From: Candidatus Obscuribacterales bacterium
GTDB lineage: Bacteria; Cyanobacteriota; Vampirovibrionia; Obscuribacterales; Obscuribacteraceae
Direction of reading: 5' to 3'
DNA length: 64,000 nucleotides
Assembly: GCA_019744775.1 (NCBI GenBank)
Contig: JAIETZ010000003.1
Span: forward strand, 1 to 64,000
Shown: positions 25,175 to 33,982 of the stretch, in pieces
Numbering within the stretch: the first letter of the stretch is position 1
Layout of the letters: each line of letters begins with the position of its first letter
Translations under genes and position numbers: made by a program
The notes under the pieces: generated by a model
Told to the model about the DNA's origin: nothing
Seen by the model: the letters and a program-made list of their open reading frames with translations, nothing else
Database searches by the model: none

Positions 25175-27526
25175 CTAGCGTTTACGCGTGGGTTTCGAGG
25201 CACCGGGTTTTGCGTTTACAGGTTTCGTCGTTGCCGCCGGCTTCGCAGGCGATTTTCCCTGCAACGCAAGAACATCCGGCACGTCGGGGTAATACCGCTT
25301 TAGTTGATTCGCGATAAGTTGCTGCGACGCAGTGTCCCCGCTTTTCTTTGCTAATTCGTACTTGCCCCAAAGCGCGGTCCAATTCACCGGATCCAGCATG
25401 AGGGCTTGATCCCACACAGTACCAACCATGTCGGTGCGGCCGATTTTTAGAAGGAGCAATCCCATCTCTGCATACGGCTGTGACTCGGTCGGACACAGAG
25501 TTGATGCTTTAGCGATGAGTGATTGTGCGCTTGATAAAGTCTGTGGCGAGTCAGCGGATCTTATAAATAAGTCCGCCCAGTACGCCAACACGCGTGCCTC
25601 AATTTGCTTGTCGCCGGATTTTCTAGCGGCATCAACAGCTTTCTGGAATTGTCGTGTTGCCTGTGTGGTGTATTCGACGTTGTGAGTTGCGACATATGCA
25701 GCCGAGTAACACACACCCATTTGCATCAGTGCTAGTGCTTCCGTGGGAAAATCTCCAGATTCATGCGATGCCTGCGCAAGCTCTGTGTACTGCGCAATCG
25801 CCAAGTTGTAATTCTTAGTCTTCAAATACTCATTGCCGATTTGCTTATAGCGCTGCATGTGTTGCTCAGCACCTTGCTTCCCGCCATTGGGCTCAAGTAT
25901 CAAACGCTCGTTGCGATAATCCAATGTAGTGCGGAATTGTCGCCAAATAGGATTGCCTAAAATCCCAAGTGCGCTCGCCGTGAATAAACCTGACGGACTT
26001 GTTGCAGCCATCTGCGGAGAGACAGCAAATACAGGATCATTCACAACCAAGTTGTCCAACTTCAATGTCTTGAAGCGCACAGCACCCATGCTGACTTTCT
26101 GCCCGTCGAGTCCTGATGCTTTTGCCACCGGCAATACAGGCGCGTTGAGCAAACTCTTCGCCAGACCAACAGGTAAGTTATTGAATGGTGCGCCCGTATC
26201 CAAAAGAAAATTCGCGCTCAACTTATCATCAAGCGTTGCTTTTACAACAGGCACGGCGGCACTGAACACAGGCGTAATTGGCAACACGGTTGCTCCCTTA
26301 GGAATAACAACACTGCGCGGATTAGCCAGAATAAGAACTTTGTCGCGATAGTCAATTGTGACCAAGAAGCGACGCAACACATTTGCACCAAGCAAGCCAC
26401 CAATGCGAGAACCAGGCGCAAGACTCAAAGACGAAATGTCGTAGACCATCGCTGTGACGTTGTCGATGCTCACATCACCCACGGACAAGCTCGACAACGT
26501 CATGTAATTTACGTCGAGCGCCTTACCACCGGTTGTAATCGAATAACTACCGGCAGCATACGGACCAAGCTTCTGCGCAACAGCTTTATCGAGCACCGTC
26601 TGGCTGGCGCCTGTGTCAACGATGAACTTCTCTTCCGTTTTGTTATTGAGTCGTACTCTAGCGATGATGTAATCGCCGATGAAATCAAACGGGATTGTTA
26701 TTGGATTGACATTGACTTGCGAGACTTCTGACTCTCTCGGCATTTGGAAAAGATCATCAGTTACGGCAAAGTTGAAATCCACTTCGCTCATAACTGTGTC
26801 GGACACTTTCTTCCCATTTAAATACTCAACCGTTTTAAACGGCAGTAGACTTCCGGAAACCGGGCGATAGTCTAAGTAATCAACCGCCTTCAATCCCATT
26901 ACGCCTTGTTCGCGATCAATGCCCATGTACTCAGCGCGCAACACAAGATGATTTTGCGGGTCGGAATAAATTGTTGTCGGCGTCTGCCCCAGAGGGGTAA
27001 TTTTGATAGCGTCGCACAACTTACCTTCTATAGGCTTTGCAGGCAATAACTCCAATTTGGTAGTCGGTAACGTTACAGCCAGAATCACCTTCATGCTGTG
27101 CTCTATCTCGTCATGCACTTCTTTGGTCGGCGTCGCAGTGTCCTTGGATATCCAGTCGCCGAATTGACTCCAGCTATTCTGCCCGTCGTAGCCGGCGACG
27201 ACATTTTCACCCAAGACTTTTGTCTCAACGCGATATTTGTCTCCGCTGCCGTAGACGACAAGATCAAGAGCATTGGACGCACCGGACATTGCCGCGCTTA
27301 TCGACTTTTGTGCTTTGCCTTTGAATGGCGCGTCGTTCATTTTCTTGAACGCGTCAGCGCCGCCATATGCCGCAAGAATTTGTTGTGCGACGTCGCGAGC
27401 TGTTCTTGTGGAAGCGACTGCCGTCTTGGTCGGTGCTGAAATTACCGGCAACGGAGATGATCCCGCAATTAGGAAAACTGACAAAAGGATGGCAATCTTG
27501 TACTTGCTGTGCAGGCTGCGCGACAT
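25175..27526 (-). CDS. Exported protein with LolA-like domain, two aspartyl-protease domains and TPRs
   Basis: A signal peptide (1-31) is followed by a region resembling LolA/LolB-type lipid-binding beta proteins (about 45-262). Two consecutive retropepsin-like domains each carry a catalytic FIVDTGAS (Asp304-Thr-Gly) or FLLDTGAP (Asp443-Thr-Gly) loop and a later GGLLGANVLRR or LGILGNPIWRQ segment. A C-terminal TPR region covers about 565-750, with a Lys/Pro/Ala-rich tail. Retropepsins usually act as homodimers of single domains; the tandem pair could form one active site. GGAG precedes the ATG at 27526. The function is probably periplasmic processing. Confidence 0.85.
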   Translation of the reverse strand: MSRSLHSKYKIAILLSVFLIAGSSPLPVISAPTKTAVASTRTARDVAQQILAAYGGADAFKKMNDAPFKGKAQKSISAAMSGASNALDLVVYGSGDKYRVETKVLGENVVAGYDGQNSWSQFGDWISKDTATPTKEVHDEIEHSMKVILAVTLPTTKLELLPAKPIEGKLCDAIKITPLGQTPTTIYSDPQNHLVLRAEYMGIDREQGVMGLKAVDYLDYRPVSGSLLPFKTVEYLNGKKVSDTVMSEVDFNFAVTDDLFQMPRESEVSQVNVNPITIPFDFIGDYIIARVRLNNKTEEKFIVDTGASQTVLDKAVAQKLGPYAAGSYSITTGGKALDVNYMTLSSLSVGDVSIDNVTAMVYDISSLSLAPGSRIGGLLGANVLRRFLVTIDYRDKVLILANPRSVVIPKGATVLPITPVFSAAVPVVKATLDDKLSANFLLDTGAPFNNLPVGLAKSLLNAPVLPVAKASGLDGQKVSMGAVRFKTLKLDNLVVNDPVFAVSPQMAATSPSGLFTASALGILGNPIWRQFRTTLDYRNERLILEPNGGKQGAEQHMQRYKQIGNEYLKTKNYNLAIAQYTELAQASHESGDFPTEALALMQMGVCYSAAYVATHNVEYTTQATRQFQKAVDAARKSGDKQIEARVLAYWADLFIRSADSPQTLSSAQSLIAKASTLCPTESQPYAEMGLLLLKIGRTDMVGTVWDQALMLDPVNWTALWGKYELAKKSGDTASQQLIANQLKRYYPDVPDVLALQGKSPAKPAATTKPVNAKPGASKPTRKR

Positions 27527-27973
27527 AAAATCTCCGATCAAAATGATTCAAGAATTGTACTATTGCAGGCTCTCATGACAACCAAGAGATCTTTGCAGGT
27601 TGATCGATCTCGCGCGAGGACTTAGAAGTCAATATTACAGAAGCGCGAAATATACGGCAGAATCAAGGTTTCCAATATATTGCGCGATCTCTTGATAATG
27701 CCTAAAGTTGTAGTTATCAAGTCATATAAAAAGGATCCTTCTAAATAGTAGTTTGAATTGTTCAATAACTCAGAAACAGATCGAGTAACCCCAAGTCCCA
27801 AAACAGCTCTAAGCAAAGCAGCTATTTAGTTTGAGCAGATCTCCCTCGGAAATTATCGAGGCTGAGTTTTTCTACTCTAAATTCACAACGTAGAACACGT
27901 CAGGTGTAGAGGCGAAGCAGCGAATTCGCTTCCACACCGATGTGTGACTGCGCACACAAAGGAGGTCGATGAC
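27527..27973. other. Gene-free intergenic stretch with a leader hairpin
   Basis: About 445 bases with no supported gene. Near the right end, GGTGTAGAGGCGAA (27903-27916) and TTCGCTTCCACACC (27925-27938) form a 14-pair stem with one mismatch and no T-tract, in the presumed leader of the 27974 gene. Confidence 0.5.
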
Positions 27974-29011
27974 ATGCGTGGACTAACCAGAAAACAAATC
28001 AATCACTACCTCGGCGTTCAACCGATTGCGCTGGTTGATGACAAAGACATTTGGCGCTATCTAGTGTCGCCCATTACGAAAAAGATACTGGGCGATATTA
28101 AATACGCTGAACCGAATGTGACGATGATTGACACCGTGCAAGGTGATTTCCCCGGCGATGAAGTGAGCAATCTCAATGGGCACCGCATCAACGGCGAAAG
28201 CCGGCACATCAGATTCCCGTATCTGAAGTCGACATTCGTGACCGAATCGGGTCAGCTCATCATCAAGCGCGACCAAACAAAATTCGTCGTGCTTGGCTGG
28301 TATGGCAGACCCGGCAAAGGACAGCTTATCTACAAAGTTGCCTTTAGAGATCGTTGCTTCGACGGCACGCCTTATGCAAATGACTGCTCGCTGCAGGATT
28401 TCCCGCGGCACGATCCGGTCTTGCACAAGAAAATGGACGTCGATGCGCTGTCGGTTGAACTTTCAACCTACGGCTTCTTGCCCGGATCGCGGGTGCGAGA
28501 TGTAACTGGTGACGCTGAATACGAAGCTTTCATCGCAAAGCCTTTCCAATTCATCGAACAACCGGAAGTATTCTTGAAGCACTTCGAGCGCGCGTTCAAG
28601 AGCGCAATGGCTCCTGGACAAATCGCTGCTCCAATTCCGGACATGGCGCGCTTCATGGGACCTAACGTAGACAGCGTTGCTCTTGCACGCGGCTACGAAG
28701 TCGCAGAAGGCGCCGCAAGTCACTATCACGTCTACCGTTGGGGACAATCCTTCGGCTGGCGTGTAACTGATCCCGAGAAGGCGGCAATTCTCGCTGAGCT
28801 GACAAAAGGACTTGCATCCCTCAAAGAAAAGGGCGTGCGACTGACCCGTTCGCAAGAATCTTGGGTCTGTGTCCTGCAGAGCCTGCCGAGGAAGTACATC
28901 CCGGATAACTTGTACCTTGGTGGTGCCACATGGCAGCACGATGGTCTCAATAAGAATTATCTCTGGATGCACAAGCCGCTATCAGAAAGAGCAAGAGGGC
29001 TCCTGCTTTAA
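27974..29011 (+). CDS. Unrecognised soluble protein (345 aa)
   Basis: I do not recognise this protein. AAGGAGGT eight bases before the ATG at 27974 is a perfect ribosome binding site and decides the start; the in-frame GTG at 27944 lies in the leader. The protein is mixed alpha/beta with no signal peptide or membrane segment, and has several Trp/His-rich patches (SHYHVYRWGQSFGWR). The last codons overlap a terminator hairpin. The strong translation signals resemble those of the 8067 and 16276 genes, suggesting high expression. Confidence 0.72.
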   Translation: MRGLTRKQINHYLGVQPIALVDDKDIWRYLVSPITKKILGDIKYAEPNVTMIDTVQGDFPGDEVSNLNGHRINGESRHIRFPYLKSTFVTESGQLIIKRDQTKFVVLGWYGRPGKGQLIYKVAFRDRCFDGTPYANDCSLQDFPRHDPVLHKKMDVDALSVELSTYGFLPGSRVRDVTGDAEYEAFIAKPFQFIEQPEVFLKHFERAFKSAMAPGQIAAPIPDMARFMGPNVDSVALARGYEVAEGAASHYHVYRWGQSFGWRVTDPEKAAILAELTKGLASLKEKGVRLTRSQESWVCVLQSLPRKYIPDNLYLGGATWQHDGLNKNYLWMHKPLSERARGLLL

Positions 29012-29028
29012 GCAGGGCCCTTCTTTTT
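28995..29028 (+). terminator. Terminator overlapping the 3' end of the 27974 gene
   Basis: GGGC(T)CCTGCT (28997-29007) pairs with AGCAGGGCCC (29011-29020), followed by TTCTTTTTC. The stem includes the last four codons and the stop of the gene. Confidence 0.85.
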
Positions 29029-29058
29029 CAACCTTGAATTTTTCACTGGGTGGAAATT

Positions 29059-29838
29059 ATGTCTAAAGAAATCAAAGGACCGAATGAGGCTTATACCAAA
29101 GACGACGCTGCAAAATTGGAGCAGCATCTCAAACTTCGTAAACTCGAAGCCGACACTCGCGAGAGTGAATTGCGTGTGCAAAAACTTGAGCGTGACGCAA
29201 AAACTACCGAGCGCCAAGAGAAAGACGCCGAGTACAAAACCCGCGAAGCGCAAGCAAAAGCAGAAATCGCCGAGCTGCAACGCGACCAAATGAAGCGCCA
29301 AGAAGAAAACGCAAAAGCAGATGCCTCCGAGCATTTGGTTTACACCTTCTACGCCGCAGTTGACGAAACAAGCATCAAGCCTGCCATGGACACCATCGGC
29401 AAATGGGCAAGACGCTTCCCCGGAGAAAAGATAACCATCATCCTCAATTCTCCCGGCGGCTCCGTCCTTGACGGACTCGCTCTCTACGACTACCTGCGTC
29501 ACCTGAGCGCCAATGGACACTTCATCACCGTCAAAGTGTACGGAATGGCAGCTTCAATGGGCGGCATCCTGCTACAAGCCGGCGACAAACGCATCATGGG
29601 CCCCGAAGCAGAATTGCTCATCCACGAAGTAAGCTCCGGTACCAGAGGTAAAGTCAGCGTCCAACAAGACAGCCTTGATTTTGCCAAACGCCTTTGGGAC
29701 AAACTAGCGAACATCCTCGCCAAGCGTTCCAAGTACACCAAAACCCAAGTCAAACGCAAAGCCCACAAATTCGATTGGTGGCTCACCGCCAAAGAAGCAG
29801 TCCGCGACGGCTTCGCCGACGAAGTAGAAAAAGGCTAA
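29059..29838 (+). CDS. ClpP-like serine protease with N-terminal coiled coil
   Basis: Residues 15-90 form a highly charged coiled coil. The rest is a Clp/crotonase-fold protease: oxyanion loop NSPGGSVLDG (130-139), nucleophile Ser166 in GMAASMGG, His189 in LLIHEVSSG and Asp239 in KFDWWLTAKEA, matching the ClpP Ser-His-Asp order and context. Ordinary ClpP starts directly with the protease fold, so the long coiled coil replaces or supplements the axial N-terminus and might recruit a partner. GGTGG lies just upstream of the ATG at 29059. No ClpX/ClpA gene is nearby. Confidence 0.85.
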   Translation: MSKEIKGPNEAYTKDDAAKLEQHLKLRKLEADTRESELRVQKLERDAKTTERQEKDAEYKTREAQAKAEIAELQRDQMKRQEENAKADASEHLVYTFYAAVDETSIKPAMDTIGKWARRFPGEKITIILNSPGGSVLDGLALYDYLRHLSANGHFITVKVYGMAASMGGILLQAGDKRIMGPEAELLIHEVSSGTRGKVSVQQDSLDFAKRLWDKLANILAKRSKYTKTQVKRKAHKFDWWLTAKEAVRDGFADEVEKG

Positions 29839-29851
29839 CGCCAAAAAGATA

Positions 29852-29880
29852 GAGCAGCGACCTGCTGCTCTTCTTGTTGT
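29852..29880 (+). terminator. Terminator after the ClpP-like gene
   Basis: Perfect seven-base stem GAGCAGC (29852-29858) with GCTGCTC (29864-29870), then TTCTTGTTGTTTG. Confidence 0.75.
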
Positions 29881-29886
29881 TTGTAT

Positions 29887-29905
29887 ATACTAAATGCAGT
29901 AGTAT
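29887..29905. repeat. TACTA-N7-TAGTA palindrome, copy c
   Basis: ATACTA-AATGCAG-TAGTAT, 17 bases after the terminator stem and between convergent genes. Directly followed by TTTGTCATTCTGAG, an end fragment of another dispersed repeat. Confidence 0.6.
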
Positions 29906-29942
29906 AAAATTTGTCATTCTGAGTGTGAGCGTGAAAAGTCAG

Positions 29943-31085
29943 TTATTTGGTGAGTGCCAACAAAAGAGAATTCCCAAGTTGGGCTTCTTCGTCTGTCTCA
30001 AAATCAATTAGGAATAGCCCGCCTGTCTGGTCTCCCTCGTGTACGCCGATGTATGCGCTTTCATTCCGAATAGCCAGAATACACAGATTTTTCTCTTCTT
30101 GTACGACGATGCGTGTATTTATTGGTGCCAACACCTGCCAACCATTGATAGTGGTGTCACCATTTCGTACTAGATCAAGATAATCTTGCGGTAGGACAAA
30201 GTCCTTGAGGTGATCTGTTGATGACTCTCCAGAACTTAAATCTGTTAGGAGTTTGGCTTTTGAAACTGAAATATTCCTGCTGAGCGAATTTGGTGATTTA
30301 TCAAAGTTGATTGAGAAGATCCTGCGGGTTGCTACCCATACGATAGCTTTAATCTCCACATTGGTTTGTGAATCTACTATTGAGACGGATGCCAGAGGAT
30401 ATTCCGTTTTGATATTTGGAAGCATATCGGATTCGGGCAGTGGCACAACTTTGCCGAATTCGACGCAATAAAGATTGACTTCTTTGTCATTTGCGTGACG
30501 CTGTATTTTATTTACTCGACTCAACTGGTAGTCGTATATTTCTTTCCAGGTAATTGTGAGGAGCCCACCAACCGCTTCCAGTACCAGTGTCTCGACCGCC
30601 GAAAATTTGTGCCCGAATAATTTAGACCAAATACTCACTTTCTTGTTGAGCCTCGCTTTTTCTTTATCGATTAACTCACGGGGAAACCAGTGCCATTCAA
30701 TCGTTAATAACGGTTTATTGCCAAATTCCTTTTGTGCCATTGTGAATGATTCTTCTAGGATGATCTCGAAGGTATTTGCGAGTTTGCGTACCTCATTCAG
30801 TCCGCCACACGCTTTGCCGACGAAGTTAAACCACCCGCTCATGGGAATTTGACCCGGCTCTCCAAACGTGACAACTTCAGCCTCTTTCTTGTGGTCTATT
30901 CCAAGCTGTTCAAGAATGTTTCGAAACTCTTGTGGGTAAACCTCGTCTCTAATTTGAGAAAATCGTCGGCATCCCGCACAGGTACATATATCGGCATCGC
31001 TTCCCGCAATTTGTTGGTAAATTTCTCGATTTTCGTCAGGATCACAGAGGATTTGCCAACTACCTAATGTTATTAACTGTTCCAT
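29943..31085 (-). CDS. Unrecognised cytoplasmic protein with CxxC motif (380 aa)
   Basis: The N-terminal 110 residues carry DICTCAGCRRF, then a helix and LEQLGIDHKKEAEVV, then MSGWFNFVG. This is the layout of a widespread but poorly described family in which a CxxC is followed by GID-x-x-KEAEV and a GWxHFVG strand. The C-terminal half (about 200-380) contains beta-rich blocks and a SMI1/KNR4-like flavour (LPQDYLDLVRNGDTTINGWQVL, with VQEEKNLCILAIRN and FETDEEAQLG). It may therefore be an immunity-type protein. The ribosome site is weak. It lies at the left edge of the A+T-rich accessory stretch. Confidence 0.62.
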   Translation of the reverse strand: MEQLITLGSWQILCDPDENREIYQQIAGSDADICTCAGCRRFSQIRDEVYPQEFRNILEQLGIDHKKEAEVVTFGEPGQIPMSGWFNFVGKACGGLNEVRKLANTFEIILEESFTMAQKEFGNKPLLTIEWHWFPRELIDKEKARLNKKVSIWSKLFGHKFSAVETLVLEAVGGLLTITWKEIYDYQLSRVNKIQRHANDKEVNLYCVEFGKVVPLPESDMLPNIKTEYPLASVSIVDSQTNVEIKAIVWVATRRIFSINFDKSPNSLSRNISVSKAKLLTDLSSGESSTDHLKDFVLPQDYLDLVRNGDTTINGWQVLAPINTRIVVQEEKNLCILAIRNESAYIGVHEGDQTGGLFLIDFETDEEAQLGNSLLLALTK

Positions 31086-31127
31086 ATTTAAAAACCCATC
31101 GTTCTAATTCAGAATCAAATTGAATGA

Positions 31128-31817
31128 TTAATAACCAATTCTCTCGACGAAGCAGCGAAGGCTCTCTTTGTCGCGCGTGCAAAGCCACTCACATACTTCT
31201 TCCTCATTCTCAAATGTTTGCTCAATTCTACGATGGTGACGCCATGTGTCATCTAATTCGGAAATTGTGAAAGGCATGAACTTTCGCAATGATCCACCAG
31301 CCAAAACGGTCACCTGCCCTTGCAAATGCATTGGTCTATGCACTCTGTATTGTGGTGGCTTTTGTAATCCCAAAGCTTTCGGATTACATATGATGTGCGG
31401 GTGAAATGTGAATTCGCGAAAATAGTCTCGAATCGACGCTATCGATGACAAAGAGTATAGCCATGGAAGCACAACAGTTCTAAGGCTTTCGGACAAAAGT
31501 AATTCTCGTTCTGCTAAGGGGAGCTCGTTGCGCTGGTCCCACACTAGGGAATTGTGTATATCCTTGCCATCGAATCTGTCCCAAATATGGAAGTTGTCGT
31601 AATGCAATCCCGAGTCGGGAAACCGTAGTGGTAGGAGTTTAGTGATGCAGCCGACATTCAGGAATGCTTCGCTACCGTGCCGGCCTCCCTGAAAGTTGAT
31701 TAAGAGGTGGCATTCTTCAGTCTCTTTTATCCAATATACAGAACCACGCTTTTTGAAACCCTCTGGTTTGAGAGTTTTCCACATGATTTTGAGTACGTCT
31801 TCTCTTATAGAACTCAA
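31128..31817 (-). CDS. DUF4304-domain protein
   Basis: The N-terminal 130 residues match the DUF4304 pattern: LKPEGFKKRGSVYWIKE, then the LLINFQGGRHGSEAFLNVGC strands. The start is a TTG at 31817 with AGGA nine bases upstream. DUF4304 proteins often occur as strays in toxin-immunity or accessory clusters; no enzymatic motif is visible. The gene is separated by 42 bp from the gene at 29943 on the same strand, so the two may be one unit. Confidence 0.72.
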   Translation of the reverse strand: MSSIREDVLKIMWKTLKPEGFKKRGSVYWIKETEECHLLINFQGGRHGSEAFLNVGCITKLLPLRFPDSGLHYDNFHIWDRFDGKDIHNSLVWDQRNELPLAERELLLSESLRTVVLPWLYSLSSIASIRDYFREFTFHPHIICNPKALGLQKPPQYRVHRPMHLQGQVTVLAGGSLRKFMPFTISELDDTWRHHRRIEQTFENEEEVCEWLCTRDKESLRCFVERIGY

Positions 31818-32270
31818 TATTCATTTTCCTGAATTGGGGGTGGGTAGCAACCTGCTAGGAATTAGCGGCGTGAGCGATTAGTGAGATTTGGCCAAAAACC
31901 AGTGGAAGCAGCCTCTTCAAGGTCTTGAATGGTTACAGGTATTTTGGTGTTGAGTATCTTAGTAAGCAGTGTCATGCAAAGTGGCTCAATTATGTTTGCC
32001 TAGCCAGGGATCGTGTTGTTTGTTTGAAATGCTAATGGGCAAAACAATAGCATTCATTTTGTAGTTTGGTATATTTCTATGTTGATGCGGGATTGCCAGC
32101 TGCCAAGTTGATGTAATCAATTTCGGTTCAGCGAGTTGGATTCCCAAGCTGATGGTGAAGCTATCAACTTCTGGGTTCAAATCCCATAGCATTTGTCTCT
32201 CGGGGTCGGCTTAAGTGCAGCCGACGATCTGCTTTGAAGGTTAAATCCTCCGCTGTTTGTTGGTGATCCC
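31818..32270. other. Gene-free stretch at the island core
   Basis: About 450 A+T-rich bases with no credible gene. It contains AATGCTA/TAGCATT inverted repeats (32028-32034 and 32048-32054), a tRNA T-arm look-alike TGGG-TTCAAAT-CCCA (32172-32186), and a small hairpin GTCGGC/GCCGAC (32205-32225) shortly before the next gene. Confidence 0.45.
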
Positions 32271-33065
32271 GTGAGACCTATGCACTATACAAGGAGCAAG
32301 ACATTGTTGGGAGTCGTTATAGGTCTATTTTTGTTTTTCGTCTTTTGGCTTGCTGTTTTGAGTTTAAGGCGAATAACTGTATTTGAGTATGAGCGTGGCT
32401 TGCTTTATTCGAACGGTCAGTTTAGTCGCGTTCTGGAACCTGGATTGCACAAGGTTTTCGGTTTTGGTAAGACGGTTAAGACTGTTGATATGCGCGCAGT
32501 CATGTTGACGATTGCAGGACAGGAAGTCTTGACGGGCGACAACGTCGGGTTGAAGGTAAGTTTGGCCGTCAACTATCGAGTAAGCGACCCGGTGAAGGCT
32601 ATGAATTCACTGCAGTCGTACGCAACGACGCTCCATACTATTGCCCAAATTGCGCTGAGAGATACAGTCGGCTCCTTGAATGTTGACGATCTCTTGAAGA
32701 ATCGTTCTGGCTTGGGCAAAGAAATGCTGAGCAAAGTGGCACCGGTTGCACAGAGGCATGGTTTGGTTGTCGACATGGTCGAAATCAAGGATGTGATATT
32801 TCCGACCGAACTCAGAAAGATTTTCGCGGAAGTAATAAAGGCTCAGAAAGAAGGTCTAGCTGCGCTTGAAAGAGCGCGCGGCGAGACGGCTTCACTTAGA
32901 AATCTGGCGAACGCTGCGAAACTTATGGAAGACAATCCGGCGCTGCTCAATCTGAGAATGCTACAGTCGGTTGCTCAAGGGAATGCCACAGTTGTTTTAG
33001 GATCAACCAATGGACTAGTGGCGACTTCCGCTAAACATCAAGGGAAAGATTCAACTGAAAAGTAG
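32271..33065 (+). CDS. SPFH/band-7 (stomatin/slipin-like) membrane protein
   Basis: One membrane helix (about 11-31) is followed by the SPFH domain: VFEYERGLLYSNGQFSRVLEPGLH, the VDMRAVMLTIAGQEVLTGDNV strand pair, and GSLNVDDLLKNR. A helical region (KAQKEGLAALERARGETASLRNLANAA) then promotes oligomerisation. Proteins of this type scaffold membrane microdomains and often regulate proteases. The start may be GTG at 32271 or ATG at 32280. No NfeD partner gene is visible, though slipins often have one. Confidence 0.85.
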   Translation: MRPMHYTRSKTLLGVVIGLFLFFVFWLAVLSLRRITVFEYERGLLYSNGQFSRVLEPGLHKVFGFGKTVKTVDMRAVMLTIAGQEVLTGDNVGLKVSLAVNYRVSDPVKAMNSLQSYATTLHTIAQIALRDTVGSLNVDDLLKNRSGLGKEMLSKVAPVAQRHGLVVDMVEIKDVIFPTELRKIFAEVIKAQKEGLAALERARGETASLRNLANAAKLMEDNPALLNLRMLQSVAQGNATVVLGSTNGLVATSAKHQGKDSTEK

Positions 33066-33121
33066 TGAGGGATTTCTATTTGTTGTAATCTTTGTCTGAG
33101 AAGGGGTTGCGATAGAAAGAT

Positions 33122-33982
33122 ATGACAGATGAATTTTGGAAAGAAATTAACCGATCCCAGGCAACTGCAAAAAGTATTGATGAACAACTTGAAATGCTAA
33201 GAGGCTATTTGCAGCGCGCTGGTGATGCCCAAGTACAAGCCTTTCAACAAAGCCTTATTGAAGCATTGAACCAGTCCAACCGGTTTACGCTTGCTTGGGG
33301 ATTTTGCGGTGTCGTGCCCCGCGATGGTTGGACCGGCGAGATGTCGTTTCACTATTACTGTTGTTGGTTAGTTCTTCAAGGAAAAGACGTTTTTGTCAAT
33401 ATCGTAGCTAATCCTGATTTGCTGTCAAACTATGACGATGTTGTACCATGTTCAGAATTGTTTGATTTAGCAATTGATGAATGGCAGCGTCGGCATGGGA
33501 AGCCATTACAATCTAAATTGCAATTCGGAGATCAATCGGATGAACCTAAGACGGTTGAAGAGTACAGAAAATTCCTATTTGATGACTTGAAGTCAATTTA
33601 CCCTGTACTTAGTCAGACGTCCGAAACTCTTATGGAGCTAGCGTGGCATCCGACGGATCGACACTTAATGCACAAATTGAGATATGACGGGGTTTGCCTA
33701 CGAGATGCCCGCGAAGTAGATCATTTCTTCTTTTGTAACGAAGTCGAGGCAGTCAGTGTATTGCGACAGCAACTAGAGGACAAGGGGCACAAAATTGAAG
33801 AAGTTGACATGGAGATGGTCGATGGCAAGGAAGCATATATAGTGCACTCGATTGAGAATACATCTCCGGTCGAGTTGACTAGACGAACTCAGTCTTTGCT
33901 GGACTTAGCAGATGAACTTGGTGCACATTATAATGGCTGGGGTGTAAGCTGCGAGGTCAAGGCGCCAATTGGCATTCCTTAA
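33122..33982 (+). CDS. DUF4240-RraB fusion protein
   Basis: Two domains can be seen. Residues 4-150 follow the DUF4240 layout: FWKEINRSQA at the start, then FHYYCCWLVLQGKDVFVNIVANPDLL. Residues about 198-286 follow the RraB fold: VDHFFFCNEVEAVSVLRQQLEDKG, then YIVHSIENTSPVE and LDLADELGAHYNGWGV. RraB in E. coli inhibits RNase E, but RraB-like domains elsewhere occur in immunity-type genes. It overlaps the next gene by 14 bases. The fusion is not one I know as characterised. Confidence 0.78.
   Translation: MTDEFWKEINRSQATAKSIDEQLEMLRGYLQRAGDAQVQAFQQSLIEALNQSNRFTLAWGFCGVVPRDGWTGEMSFHYYCCWLVLQGKDVFVNIVANPDLLSNYDDVVPCSELFDLAIDEWQRRHGKPLQSKLQFGDQSDEPKTVEEYRKFLFDDLKSIYPVLSQTSETLMELAWHPTDRHLMHKLRYDGVCLRDAREVDHFFFCNEVEAVSVLRQQLEDKGHKIEEVDMEMVDGKEAYIVHSIENTSPVELTRRTQSLLDLADELGAHYNGWGVSCEVKAPIGIP

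Noticed and set aside
31986-32192. 68-codon minus-strand frame in the island gap
   Set aside because: No start signal, and it overlaps hairpin-forming DNA; composition looks random.
32028-32200. Possible tRNA or tRNA fragment (TTCAAAT T-loop flanked by TGGG/CCCA, with AATGCTA upstream)
   Set aside because: No D-arm or anticodon arm can be drawn, the candidate acceptor strands are about 160 bases apart, and the T-stem has only four pairs. It might be a decayed attachment site but cannot be supported.
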